Of a stretch of 64,000 nt of DNA, positions 23,474-34,327 are shown one piece after another. The stretch comes from Linnemannia elongata (taxonomy: Eukaryota; Mortierellomycota; Mortierellomycetes; Mortierellales; Mortierellaceae), in assembly GCA_036320915.1 (NCBI GenBank), contig JAXBDG010000002.1:930001-994000 (forward strand), read 5' to 3'. The notes under the pieces were generated by a model. It saw nothing but the letters and a program-made list of their open reading frames with translations, was not told where the DNA came from and made no database searches. The position numbers were made by a program, and so were the translations under genes. The stretch's first letter is position 1, and each line of letters starts with the position of its first letter.

Positions 23474-26400
23474 TTAAAGGTAGATCTCCTTGACGTCCTT
23501 GGCTCCGAAGTTCTCGCGACAGGTAGGGCACTTGCGTTGGCGGTACTCCATCTGGTTATCCATGCAGTTCTTGCAAAACACATGCATGCACCGCAGAATC
23601 ACATGTGACTTGAAGTTGACATCGCACGCAGGACATTTGAGTAGCTTGAGGTACCGCGCAGCCTGCTTAGCTGCTTCTGAGTTTTCACCCGAGCTTGCCT
23701 CTGCCTTAGCCTGCTCTTCCAGCTTCCTCTTCATTCCATCCGTCTCCTCCACAAGTCGTCGACGGGCATAGGCCTCGTTCTCATAGGCCTCTGTACGCTC
23801 CTTGAGCATAGCCTGAAGCTCAGCCAGTCGCTCCTCCTGACGGGCGTACTTGTCTTTGAAGCTTGCGTTCTGCTGGGTGTACTCCACGAGCTTGCTCTTG
23901 TGAATCGCCACGCTGCTGCTCAGAAGGGACTGTTCTCTTTCCAAAGTCACCTATAAAAACATTCAATAAAAAATTCATTGGGAGTTAGAAAAACTGTTTC
24001 AAGGGCGCACACGACGCGACTGGTGAAAATGATGACAACAAAAGAAACAATAAAACTCACCAGTTGAATGTTCAGATTCTTTTCTCGGTCCTCCAGTTTG
24101 CGAATCTGATCCAATTGCATGTCCGACTGCCTCTTCATGACGGCAGTCATGTTGGCACTTGCATCCTTGGCGCGGATCAAAAGGTTGCACTTGGACTCCT
24201 GACGGTTCTTGTCTGAAAGCAACTTGATGATCATGTCTTCCTTCTGGGCCAGCTCAATCACCTTGCGCGAAGTAGCCTCTTCAAGCTGACCCCAGGCAGT
24301 TGCAACAGTGTGGAGCTCGTTCAGCAAGGGAGCCTGCACAGTCTCGTGCGCTTGAACCTTCATCTCGAGGACCTGGATCGCCTCCTCCCTGGACTTGATC
24401 GTCGCCGTAAGTGCTTTGATTGGGTCTTCCGCACCAGATCCCACTAGCCGCTCTAAACTGTTCAGCTTCGTCGTGAGCTCCTCGACTTGAGCCCTCAGTC
24501 GCTTCTCGGATAGAGTAACCTCCTCGATCTCCCGCAACTGCGATGCTGCCTCTTTGCTGGCTTCTAGCTCCATGGAAAGTCCCCGAATGTGTTCCTCAGC
24601 GGCCTTCAGCTTGTTCTTCAGGTCATCGAGGAAAGATTTGTCGTGCGATCCGGTCAGATAAAATGTGAATGCATCCCTATCGCCTGTATTGGCCGCCAGC
24701 ATGATCTGGAGTCGCTGGATATCCGTCGCAAGTGTAGTAATACGATCCTATTCTCGGAAACAAGAGTGCAAAGGTAGTAGCACGTTAGCTGAAGATCTTC
24801 ACAATCTCAAACGCTTAAGAATGGAAGGATTGGAAGAAAAGGAATTACATACCTTTCGAGTGTTCGCAATTTTTCGGATCTCTTGGTTTTGTTGCATCTC
24901 ATAGTCATCCTTGGTGCACCTTGCCTCGTACATTTGTTGAAATCGATCTCGGCTATCCCGCAACCGTGAAATGTCGCCTTCCAACTTCTTCAGCTCCTCC
25001 TCCAAGGCCTCCCGGCGTGACTTTTCCTCACTCTCAAGACTTTCCATGAATTTGCGCCGACTGAGGTGAAGATCCTCCAAGTCGGTCTTCAGCTTCATTG
25101 CCTCGTTTCGGTAATGCTCAGCATCGTTCCTTGCGTACTGCATCTGTGTCAGGATGGACTTGACGAGCTGCGAGTCTTGGACACGCTCGTCGGGAATATG
25201 GTTAAGCTGGAGTTTGAGCTGGTCCAACTCAGTCTTCAGCTGAATCCTCTGTGCCTTCAACTCTACAAGTTCCGCCAATCGATTTACTGCCATATCGCGA
25301 TATTGAAGCAGCTCGTCCCGAGACGCATCGTGGACCTCGGTCTTGGAATCCACAGGGCCAGCAGATGGAGTGGCAGCATCCGGTGATCCCGAGTAGTTTT
25401 CACCAAAGATCTCGCCTGAAGTAACGGCCGCAACAATGGCGCTCTTCTCCCGGTCCAAGTTCTTTTCAATCCGACGTATTTTGTCCGTGGACTCGTCCAA
25501 ACTCTCGTTCGCGGTCTCCAGTCGCTTCTTCGCCATCTCCAGTTCGTTCTTCAACCTGAGGACCTGGTCGGTGAATCCGTGACACTGGGCTTGGAGGTGA
25601 TCGATGTTGGCCTGACCCTTCCTGTACAAGGCTGTGATCTTGTTGTGTTCTGCGGTAAGTGTCTGGACGATGGCGCTTTCCTTTGCTGTTGGATCTATCG
25701 CGTTGAGATATGGTATATCAGTTTAGATCATTGTCTATATTGTGGGGTCTGCGGTTGCGCAATTAATTCAGGATGAGTGCGAAAGAGGTGTCCATATTTT
25801 TCCCTGGCTTACCTTTGTCCTTGAGTGATGTCCAGAAAGAGTCGCGTTGGGCCGACCAGTTTTCGATAAGTTGTATTAACGTGAGTACAATCTCCTTGGT
25901 GTACTCTGCGCGAGCCTCAACTGCTGGTTTGAGAGATTCCAGGGTCAGATCCTTGATCTCGCGATGCTGCGTGTCATCGCCAGGTCCATTCAAGAGAAAT
26001 GACGCGAAACTGGTGCCATCTATAGGACAACATTGATGCGGACGTGGTCAAGTTAGAAACAGTTGTCATCCAAACCATTCTGCAACTGAATCGTCTCAAA
26101 CACAAAGAAATATTACCATGTAGCACGAGATCCTTGAAATCAAAGTCGATGTTCACTCTAGACATGATCATCTTCAGATCTTGCAGCAACTAGATATTGA
26201 AGTAATGTACGATGTAATGTGGTCCGTCAGTGTCGATATCGACAAAATGGATTGATCTATAAGATTGACTCGAACGGCAAACTGAAAATCCCTGCATACC
26301 TTGTTCCAGTAAAGGTCAACCGTACTCAAATGAGCTTCGTAGTCGATTTGCTTCTCGTTCAGTTGCGCGATTTGTTCCTGCGCTCGCGAGTACTCCCGCT

Positions 26401-27135
26401 TGTATTCCTGCATCTGCCGCCATATTGCCTCCTTTTGAAAGTTATGAAGTATCTCCTAATGCCACAAAGGCGAACAAATCAAAGTGAAAAGATGCAATAG
26501 ACAGGGTTAGCAATGCAACACTCACAGAAGCGACTTTGCATCAGTGAACAAAAGTACAAACTGGCGGCAAACAAAAAAAATTAATAAACAAAAGAGCCTG
26601 GCCTATGGAATGGCGAGTCTTTGTCAACCCCTCGCTCCTATTGTTGCCACTTTCTGTTTTCCTCTTGAAAACCCCCCGACAAAAAAGGCCCGGTTCGTAT
26701 CTCAACTTATGTTAAAAAACACTATACTCCCCAAAGAAAAACAACTGAGCCTAGTAGCATTTCCTCTGGGCACTTGTAGGGGACAACAATGTCAGGAGCA
26801 ATGGCTGAGTTTCACCTCTCGTCATCCCCTGTGGTCACCTTCACCCCAAACGAACGATCCATAGAACACAGACAATCCTGAAGAAACTGCGCAAATGGTT
26901 CTTCCTTTACCTCGGCGGTCGACATGGGTTCTGACTCCTCCTTGGCGGTGTTATTGGAAAGGGCTGGGACTCTGTTACTGTCGGTTCCTGCTAGCTGCTT
27001 CTTCTTGGAGGAAGGAGTACCGACGTCGTGCCCTGAGCCGCTCAGAGTTGTTGCTGGTGTGGGCGTGACAGACTGAGCCGACAGCCCAGCAGCGTCGTCG
27101 GTAAGCTTGCGCTTACGGATGCTTCTGTCATCCAT
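23474..27135 (-). CDS. BRE1: E3 ubiquitin-protein ligase BRE1 (H2B monoubiquitination)
   Basis: Seven exons give about 910 residues: 26845-27135, 26300-26455, 26117-26189, 25813-26019, 24853-25694, 24061-24747 and 23474-23950. Phases agree throughout. The N-terminus is basic (MDDRSIRKRKLTDDA), followed by the family signature ILHNFQKEAIWRQMQEYKRE, several hundred residues of coiled coil, and a C-terminal C3HC4 RING: CPACDVNFKSHVILRCMHVF, then CKNCMDNQ and RKCPTCRENFG. Bre1 acts with the E2 Rad6 to monoubiquitinate histone H2B, a step needed for H3K4 and H3K79 methylation. The first donor may be GGG|gtgaag (26845) or AAG|gtgacc six bases later, a two-residue difference. The HP1-type gene lies 0.7 kb upstream on the same strand. 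That is not an operon, but both are chromatin factors. Identification is secure. Confidence 0.96.
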
Positions 27136-27857
27136 AGAAGCGACTACTCGGAGATCCTTCGAAGGGCTTATGGTGGAAAGTGGGTGGTGGTGATTGTGAG
27201 TGGGGGTTGGATTGTTGAGAAAAACAAGGGGAAGGTAGAGGTGTTCGATCGACAATCAAGGATCCTGCGCCCAAAGAGTTCAAGGTGTTGTTTGGCAAGG
27301 TCTATTCGCAAGAGAAAGGCGAACAAGAAGTGCAAGCAGGGGTGGTATTTAAAAAGGGTTAGCACGATTGCGCAACAAATGGACAAACGGTGAGGTTGTC
27401 CAAGGAATGAAGGGCGGAAAAACGTGGCGATCGAGAGGTGACTGGGACAGATTGTTGTAGTGAAGAAAGGTTGGTATTGTGCAAGGGATATGTATATACC
27501 TTGTGCAGTTACTGTGTGGTTGACACTGTTGGTTCACCGTGAAGGGGCAATGTGGTAATGGAGTGGTTAGTGGAGAAGGATCAAGAGGCAACAAAGAAAC
27601 GAAGCGTTTCTTTCATACAAGTGTGTTTGTCGACCTGTCAACGAAGAGAAAGTCCTCTCTTGTGTCGGTGATTAAACTTGCGAGTCAAATCGAATTCTAT
27701 TACATCATCATTTCCCGAAAAGGGGGGGGGGGAGGGCTAGTATTGTACAGGGCAAAAAATATGCAAGGTGTGTATGGTTGAGGGGTGGTGTGCTGTGCTG
27801 TGGTGCGCTGTGGTGTGCTGTGGTGTGCTGTAAGGCTGCTGGGTCGAGATGCGAAGG
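27136..27857. other. Intergenic BRE1 / HP1, with GCTGTG-type repeat
   Basis: About 720 bases between the BRE1 start and the HP1 stop (both minus), so it should hold the BRE1 promoter and the HP1 3' UTR. A degenerate tandem array of GTGCTGTG-like units lies at about 27782-27833, and a run of 11 G near 27722-27732. No gene is seen. Confidence 0.6.
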
Positions 27858-28772
27858 CTAAGACTCCTGGTCGGCGATCCTGAGGAACCGCAGGTGGTTC
27901 TCATAGTAGCGGATTAACAACAGAGGAAACTTTTCATGAGCCACCTCAATATCATGAGTGGTCTCGCGGCCGTTCTTCCAGCGCAGGAAAACAGTAAGCC
28001 TAGTGTCGTTGGATTGCATGATCGCCCGAATGTAGTCGATATGGTTTCCCCACGAAGCCCAGTCCTCTGGAGGGCTCCAGCTGCCGCCCTCTTCCACGTC
28101 GTACACCTCAATCTCGTCAATCTCTGATGTCTCCTGCTCATTGCTTTCTGTACTCCGCCTGGTCCTCTCGACCTCAGTTTCCCGCTCGCTCTCGTCATCC
28201 TCGTCCTCCGTGTTTGCCCTCTCACTCGCGACAGACCTGCTATCGCTGTTGGCCCTGTACTCGCTATCCTCATCAGAAGAGTGCGATCCGATTCGCCGCT
28301 TCTTTGCCGCCACTGCTTGTCCGCGGCTACTCTCCTTACCACGACTACTAAGACTACTGCTGCTTCCCGCGGCCTTGCGCTTTGCGGGATTCGATTCATC
28401 TCCTAGAGGATCTGATCTCTTGCCTCCTGCCTGCTTGTACCTCTGCCAGTATTCGTTCACCAAGGCAGGGCAGTTCACGTCTGAACCCTTCACCCAGGTG
28501 TTGGCATCCGAGCCATATCCCTTCCATTTGATCAGATACCAGAGTGTTCCATATCGTCCTTGTCCTGCGCGCTTGTGACCGACAACACGCTCCACTTCAT
28601 ACTCTCCGTCATCCACTTCCCCGTCCTCGTTTTTGTCCTCGTCAGCCTCATAGATATCGTCGTTGTTGTTGTTGTTGCTGCTGTCATCGATTTCGTTGAA
28701 GTCGTCGTCGCTCTGAGCCTTCTTTGCCCTTTTGCCTTTGTTGGGTGCGGAGTTGGCATTCGTCTTGGCCAT
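27858..28772 (-). CDS. HP1-type chromodomain / chromoshadow protein (Swi6-like)
   Basis: Single-exon gene of 304 residues, starting at ATG 28772 (MAKTNANSAPNKGKRAKK). The frame extends further upstream, but this Met is followed by the typical basic/acidic tail. An acidic stretch (residues about 30-57) precedes a chromodomain: EYEVERVVGHKR, LWYLIKWKGYGSDANTWVK, CPALVNEYWQRY. The three cage aromatics expected to bind methyl-lysine (the Y of EYEVE, the W of IKW and the Y of KGY) are present. A charged Ser-rich hinge follows, and then a chromoshadow-type domain (about 230-300: WASWGNHIDYIRAIMQSNDT, FLRWKNGRE, FPLLLIRYYENHLRF). HP1 proteins bind H3K9-methylated nucleosomes and dimerise through the shadow domain to build heterochromatin. 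No introns are seen, unlike most neighbours. Confidence 0.9.
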   Translation of the reverse strand: MAKTNANSAPNKGKRAKKAQSDDDFNEIDDSSNNNNNDDIYEADEDKNEDGEVDDGEYEVERVVGHKRAGQGRYGTLWYLIKWKGYGSDANTWVKGSDVNCPALVNEYWQRYKQAGGKRSDPLGDESNPAKRKAAGSSSSLSSRGKESSRGQAVAAKKRRIGSHSSDEDSEYRANSDSRSVASERANTEDEDDESERETEVERTRRSTESNEQETSEIDEIEVYDVEEGGSWSPPEDWASWGNHIDYIRAIMQSNDTRLTVFLRWKNGRETTHDIEVAHEKFPLLLIRYYENHLRFLRIADQES

Positions 28773-29166
28773 GGTGCCTGAGATGTCGTGTTTTTGGTGT
28801 TGATGAATGAAAAGACAAAAAACGGTGGCGCCTTTTTCTGCTAAGCTTATCACTGCAGATGCAGCATTTACGATTCAAGCTGGAAAGCGATGCACACAGT
28901 CACTTTGGCGGCATTGAAAAGTTTTTTTTCTGCTTGAGTGCGGGGAACTTGCCATTCTGGGAACGGAGTGGTGCCTTAGACGGACGGACAACGAAACGAA
29001 AGTACTTCCCTTGAAAGTAAAGGCACAAGCAACTGATCTTTTTTTTTTTTTTTTTCACTCTAATTCATTCTGATTCTTTTTTTCTTTTCCTTTTCTTTTT
29101 TCTTTTTCACTCATTCCTCACACCTTTTCCACTCTCTCCCCACTCTACACGTAAACACCACACATA
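28773..29166. promoter_or_regulatory. Divergent promoter HP1 / MTD1
   Basis: A 394-base head-to-head spacer. The plus side has a T-rich run (29039-29055), then TTTTC and CACTC-type pyrimidine repeats, then an ACACC leader right before the MTD1 ATG. The minus side just upstream of HP1 has no clear TATA. Co-regulation is only suggested by the layout. Confidence 0.45.
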
Positions 29167-30784
29167 ATGTCCTGCAAGGTTGTTCTCGCCCAAGGCATCT
29201 CGGCCTCCTACAGGTAAACAAGCTCACCGTCAGATCCCCAAATGGAAGAGGATCGAAAGTCTATACACGCTACCACCACAAGTCTGATGTCCCTGTCGTT
29301 CTCACACTTATATCCTTTACACTTCCCACTTACGGATAATAGAGAGGAGCTGAAGAACACGATCAAGACTCGCAACATCCGCCCCAAGCTGGTCGGTTTC
29401 CTTGCTAACGAGGACCCTGCTGCAGCCAAGTATGCCGAGTGGACCGCAAAGACCTGCGCCGAGACCGGTGTCGAGTTTGAGCTCAGAAAGTGCTCGAGAA
29501 ACGACCTCGAGGACAAGATTATCGAGGCCAACATGGATGCTGGTGTTCATGGAATCATGGTCTACTACCCCGTCTTTGGAGATCGTCAGGTATGAATGAA
29601 ACCCACTGATCAATTGCTATTGATTTGTGATCATCATCAACAACAACAAAGAGGGAGCCAGATCATATCGATCAATACAATGGACAATGAGCACTACCGG
29701 GATGAACAGCGGCTAATCGGAAACAATATTATCATGATATTCAACGCCTATGCAGGATCAATACCTCCAGAACGTCGTCGATGTCAGCAAGGATGTCGAG
29801 GGTCTGCACCACAAGTATGTCTACAACATGTACCACAACATCCGCTTCCTCGACGAGGCCAAGACCAAAAAGTGTATCATCCCCTGCACCCCCCTCGGGT
29901 TGGTCAAGGTCATGGAATATGTCGGAGTCTACAACGGAATTCTTCCCCACGGTAACCGCCTTCACGGAAGAGTTGTCACCATCATCAACCGCTCCGAAAT
30001 CGTCGGCCGTCCCCTCGCCGCTCTTCTCGCCAACGATGGTGCCAAGGTCTACTCTGTCGATATTAACGGCATCCAGGAGTTCCACCGTGGTGTCGGTCTT
30101 CAATTGAAGAAGCACGAGGTAAGCAATCCTTTTAGTATAAGCCTTCTAATTGCTTGGGCTTAATACGGGAAATGGGAAATTGATTGTTATGGTTGTTGCT
30201 GTTATCGTTTGTTGAGAACGGGGATTCAAAAGGACTGTTAGAAGAGGGGGAGGTTTTTTCTGTGCTCGCTTCCCTTGCCGTTTCATTCCTTGCTTTCTCT
30301 GCCCGCGAGTGAGTCACGGACAATGCTGGGTTGGAGGCGAGGTCTTTGGTGAGGGACTGGAACGAAAGAGAAAAAAGAAATAAGCGACGATGGGAGGAGG
30401 GATTCGATTCAATATCCGCTTCATTGCCTAATTTTTTGAGTCTCCTATCCCCTGTCATATCTTATTCTATCGCTAACAAACTCCCACCCTCATTATGAAT
30501 AGGTTTCCGAGACGACCTTGACTGTTGAGGATGTCCTTCCCCTCTCGGACGTTGTCATCACCGGTGTCCCCTCGCCCTCCTACAAGGTCCCCTCGCACCT
30601 GATCCGCGACGGAGCCGTCTGCATCAACTTCTCGACCTACAAGAACTTTGACGGCGACGAGATTAAGAAGAAGGCCGCCATTTACGTTCCTGCCGTTGGC
30701 AAAGTCACCGTCGCCATGCTCGAGCGCAACCTCGTCCGTCTCTACGACTACCAGACCCAAGATCGTGCCTCCTCTACCGCCTAA
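29167..30784 (+). CDS. MTD1: NAD-dependent methylenetetrahydrofolate dehydrogenase (Mtd1-type)
   Basis: Four exons, 29167-29213, 29343-29589, 29756-30118 and 30503-30784, give 312 residues, close to yeast Mtd1 (320). Segments include CKVVLAQGISASYREELKN, VGFLANEDPAAAKYAEWTAK, GIMVYYPVFGDRQDQYLQ, IPCTPLGLVKVMEYVGVY and RVVTIINRSEIVGRPLAALL, the last being the Rossmann-fold region of the folate dehydrogenase family. The C-terminal part includes SDVVITGVPSPSYKVP and VPAVGKVTVAMLERNL. The YYPVFG form in place of the usual bifunctional-enzyme motif supports the monofunctional NAD-dependent type. The enzyme oxidises 5,10-methylene-THF in cytosolic one-carbon metabolism and feeds purine synthesis. 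Intron 3 (30119-30502) is longer than the others. Assignment is firm at family level. Confidence 0.94.
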
Positions 30785-31736
30785 TACCTCTTACACCTAT
30801 CTTTATCTTTTTCGCACATCATACACTTACACTTACACATCCCCACTCATCATTGTTCATCTGCATATCATAAACATTCAACAAACAAACAAACAAAAAA
30901 AGCACACAAACAAAACAACACATCCATCTGACCCATTCTTGTTTGATGATGATGACAAGCAGGCTATGTATCTAGGTACGCCCTTTCTATTCCCTCTTGC
31001 TGCACTGTTGCCTGAGTTTGTGTTTGTTGGCATGGGTGCATGAACGGGGTGCACTCCAAACGGAGCAGCTTGGAGGCTTACATCCTACAGTCGACAGCCA
31101 CACCACATCTTTGCTTCCTCAGTGTAATTGTTTGTTTCGTTTGCTGGCAACGAACAAGGCCTAGATACTGTGCCATGTTTATTTTGGGCCCTTTGCCTTC
31201 CTTACCCAATGTCCTAAGAGCCGACAAAAAGAAGAGAGTGCTCTCAATCTCCAATTCTCCATTCACAACCCAAACTGCAAAAATATATGAATTTGTATTT
31301 GCCACCCTCACGAAAAAGGGACGAAAGGGAATAGGAGAGAAATAAGAGAGAAACCTTGGTTGTGGTAGGGTGTGTGTGCCTGACAATAACAACAAACAAA
31401 CAACCGTTTGCTGCCTCCACTTTTTACTTTCCTCTTCTCTTTCTCTTTCTCATCTCTCCTCATCTTCATCGCACCAGCAACACCATCTCCATCAAGCTGA
31501 CTGTCAAACACCACATCCAGTCTCTGCCGCCATCCAACAACCACAGCTGCCCTTCTCCCTCTCTGACCTTTTTTTTTTTTTTTTTTTTTTTTTTTGACCC
31601 CTGGAGACTCTTTGAATCTCCTGCCCCTGAAAGAATCCTCCAACACCCACACTAGTCGTACCTTGTTTTATGCCCACCCACCCCGCTCCACCCCCAACCG
31701 TTAACCGTTAGCCCAACTCAAAAAAACTCAAAAGCC
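30785..31736. other. Intergenic MTD1 / Cys-rich membrane protein
   Basis: About 950 bases in tandem orientation. It contains the MTD1 3' UTR, then a pyrimidine-rich leader with a 27-base T run (31569-31595). GTTAACCGTTA-like repeats at 31700-31710 precede the next ATG. Short open frames here are low complexity and were not called. Confidence 0.6.
31569..31595. repeat. Poly-T tract (27 T)
   Basis: Uninterrupted T run of 27 in the upstream region of the Cys-rich membrane protein gene. Confidence 0.9.
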
Positions 31737-32798
31737 ATGGCCAGCCCGTACAGCAAGTCTCAGAGCATTATTGCCGACTTTGTCCCTACCGCGCCTTCCC
31801 CCTCCAATCCACACAGCGTTATCTCCTCTGAGAGTGAGGGCTCTCCAGCCCTTACCCAACAGACGTATCTCAGTCCTCACAGCATCATTCCATCTTCTGA
31901 TACTGGTCTATCGTCCCCTGCTTCGTCTTCCGCCACCGCCACCACCACCAGGTCTCCCCAGACGGTGTCGACAGGACCCGATCATCCAGACTCCAAGCAG
32001 CATCAGCAGCAGCCTGTCATATATAACGCCTATGCAGCCAACAACAGCAACTCTAATCTTGCCACCGCTGCTGGATCCCCGGGTCTTTGGTCACAGTCTA
32101 CAAATACGTATTACCCTCCGCCTCCACCTCACTATGACGACCCAGCACAGTACGCAAAGGCGACCCTTCAGCAAGAGCACCTTCAACAACCACAACAGCA
32201 ACAGCAACAGCAACAGCAGATTTTCCAACCACAATACCAACAGCAGCAGCAACAATACCAACAATACCATCAGCAACAGCAACCACCATCCACACAATCA
32301 TTCCCCATGTACCCTGTAGGACATCCCAACGCCACCACTGCCATCTCTCACAATATCAACGACTCGGACCACCTTAAACCACCTATAGACACCACACACA
32401 TGGAGATTCTTGGCAGCGTCCAACATCATCAGTCCGACAAGGATAAGAAGAAGAAGAAGAAGAAAAAGAAATGCCTCTGCTTCTTAATCCTCGTCCCCGT
32501 CATCATCGGTATCATCCTCGGGATCGTCTTTGGTGTCATCCTCAAGAAGAACAACAACAATGGCGAGAAATCTCCCAACCCATCGACGTCAGGAGGCGGT
32601 GGCTCTTCAACGACGACGACAACGACTGCGACTGGACTCTACCCTTACCCAACGGGCGTACCTGACATGACCAACTGTATCTTGGCCTGTCAAAAAGCTT
32701 TAACGGATTGTATAGGGAAGTGTGGTACCAACAGTGCGTGCACAAGTGACTGCTCCACGAAGATATACTCTTGTTCTCTTGGGTGTGCTGGCCTTTGA
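31737..32798 (+). CDS. Unrecognised Q-rich single-pass membrane protein with CX3C-repeat tail
   Basis: Single exon of 353 residues, with CCATGG at the start. I do not recognise the family. Residues 1-230 are Ser/Thr/Pro- then Gln-rich (runs of Q at about 145-185). A run of nine to ten lysines (about 236-245) is followed by CLCFLILVPVIIGIILGIVF (a single membrane helix, about 246-270), then KKNNNN and a Gly/Thr linker. The last about 40 residues hold eight cysteines spaced CX3C-X6-CX3C-X5-CX3C-X6-CX3C. There is no signal peptide. By the positive-inside rule the polylysine side should be cytosolic and the Cys-rich tail luminal or extracellular, where disulfides could form. The cysteines beside the helix (CLC) might be acylated, which is speculation. 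AATAAA lies directly after the TGA stop. Function is unknown. Confidence 0.75.
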   Translation: MASPYSKSQSIIADFVPTAPSPSNPHSVISSESEGSPALTQQTYLSPHSIIPSSDTGLSSPASSSATATTTRSPQTVSTGPDHPDSKQHQQQPVIYNAYAANNSNSNLATAAGSPGLWSQSTNTYYPPPPPHYDDPAQYAKATLQQEHLQQPQQQQQQQQQIFQPQYQQQQQQYQQYHQQQQPPSTQSFPMYPVGHPNATTAISHNINDSDHLKPPIDTTHMEILGSVQHHQSDKDKKKKKKKKKCLCFLILVPVIIGIILGIVFGVILKKNNNNGEKSPNPSTSGGGGSSTTTTTTATGLYPYPTGVPDMTNCILACQKALTDCIGKCGTNSACTSDCSTKIYSCSLGCAGL

Positions 32799-33303
32799 TA
32801 ATAAATTTTGCATCTTTTTTTCTATGCGACATGGTGGCGATTGAAGGAGAAAATGATGATGGAAGACGAATTTGTCAGTTCTCCGTGTAAACCAATTGTG
32901 TTTTTCCCTACGAGAAAAGGAGCAATGGCCCTCAGAGCGCCTAGCCTACTACGCATGCGTTAAAAAGAGGGACGCGAGGTGTTCGAGAGAACGCAAGACA
33001 TCGCGTTTTTTTTGTCTCTGTGCCCCAAGCGCTCTTCCAACGCAATAAGGCTGTGATATTTTTTTTACATGAAAAAGAAAATAAGCGGCAGAAGCGTTGA
33101 GCCGCATCTAACTCCGTTTCTATAAACTTTCTTCCTCTTCTTCAGCCTGTGTTATTACAGAGTTACACAATCAGGCGAGGTGGAGAGAAGAGAATGGAGA
33201 GTGAAGAGGGGTGGGAGAAGATGAGGAAGAAAAGTTGAGAGCCGGGACACCGAAGCAGGTTTCCATTCCTCCTCCTAGCCCACACGACCCAAACCTAAGG
33301 AAT

Positions 33304-33368
33304 TTTTAGAACGAAGAAAACTCTCTTTTAGAACGAAGAAAACTCTCTTTTAGAACGAAGAAACTCTC
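33304..33368. repeat. 22-bp tandem repeat, three copies
   Basis: Three head-to-tail copies of a unit reading ttttagaacgaagaaaactc plus tc, at about 33304-33325, 33326-33347 and 33348-33368. The third copy lacks one A. It contains a GAACGAAGAA core. Confidence 0.9.
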
Positions 33369-34231
33369 TTTTGTGTTTTCTTTTACTCGCGTGATGTTCT
33401 TCTCTCTCCATCAGGCGTACTGAGTCCGGTGTAAGAGAACCAGAAGGGCGTTTATGAGAAAACAACGAACGAGAGCTTCTTGAGAGCATATACAGGAAGG
33501 AGAGTGGATAGTGGCATGTCAGCCCAGACCTCAAGAAGGAGACATGTCGGTCAGTCTTTTGCCCTTCACATGTGTAAAGGTGGTGTTTCTAGGGAAGAGC
33601 TTTGGCGCTGGCACCGGCGCATTCACTTTCGTTCGTACTTGATATTATTTGATGCAATGTGTGATATGATTGATCACTGCTGATGAGTGTTTGATGAAAG
33701 GCATCGACGCGTCCATGGCGAAAATATGAGGAGTGCACTTCTGCACGCGACATCGGTGAGACGAAAAGATCATCGCTCCGTGTCTCAGATGTGTGGAAGA
33801 ATGTTGCACAGGAAACACCCGCACGATCTGCGCCATGCAGGAACGAGCAAATTAGTGTGAGAGGAGAGGAGAGTGAGGTGGATAATATTGTAAAGAGATA
33901 TCAATAAATGGTGAATGACAGGAGGAAGTGGATTCATTTCTGCGCTTGAACTCAAATGCCAAATTGGACATGAACCAGGGCTTAGCATAGCCTTTCATTC
34001 AGTCGATTACTTTCTATTTATTCATCCAATCGTTAACTTTCTAGTTCTCATTCAGTCGTTCATTCAATTGCGTCGACTGTTGTCGTTGTGTACTTTTCTC
34101 AATCAACCGCACCGTTCAAGAACAGGTTTTGAGCCTTTTTTGTTTTGTGTTCGGTCGTTTATTCCTCCCACTGGAGTAAAAACACGCCAGCGTGGTGCCT
34201 GAATCAGCAATTGAAAGCAACGAAGCCAAGG

Positions 34232-34238
34232 TATAAAA
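34232..34238 (+). promoter_or_regulatory. TATA box of the carboxylesterase gene
   Basis: TATAAAA 90 bases upstream of the esterase ATG (34328), followed by a CT-rich leader (cttccactccctcatatacc). This is the clearest TATA element in the window, fitting an inducible secreted enzyme more than a housekeeping gene. Confidence 0.65.
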
Positions 34239-34327
34239 AGAACGCCTGACCGTTCACTTTTTTTCCTTATTCACAAAATCCCCTTCCACTCCCTCATATA
34301 CCCTCTCTCTTCCTCCTTCCCCTCCTA

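Larger units (their letters stand above)
32799..34327. other. Intergenic region with short tandem repeat, no gene seen
   Basis: About 1.5 kb between two plus-strand genes. It includes the three-copy 22-bp repeat at 33304-33368 and scattered short open frames without domains. The last 100 bases form a recognisable core promoter for the esterase (TATA box at 34232-34238). No RNA gene or transposon is evident. Confidence 0.6.
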
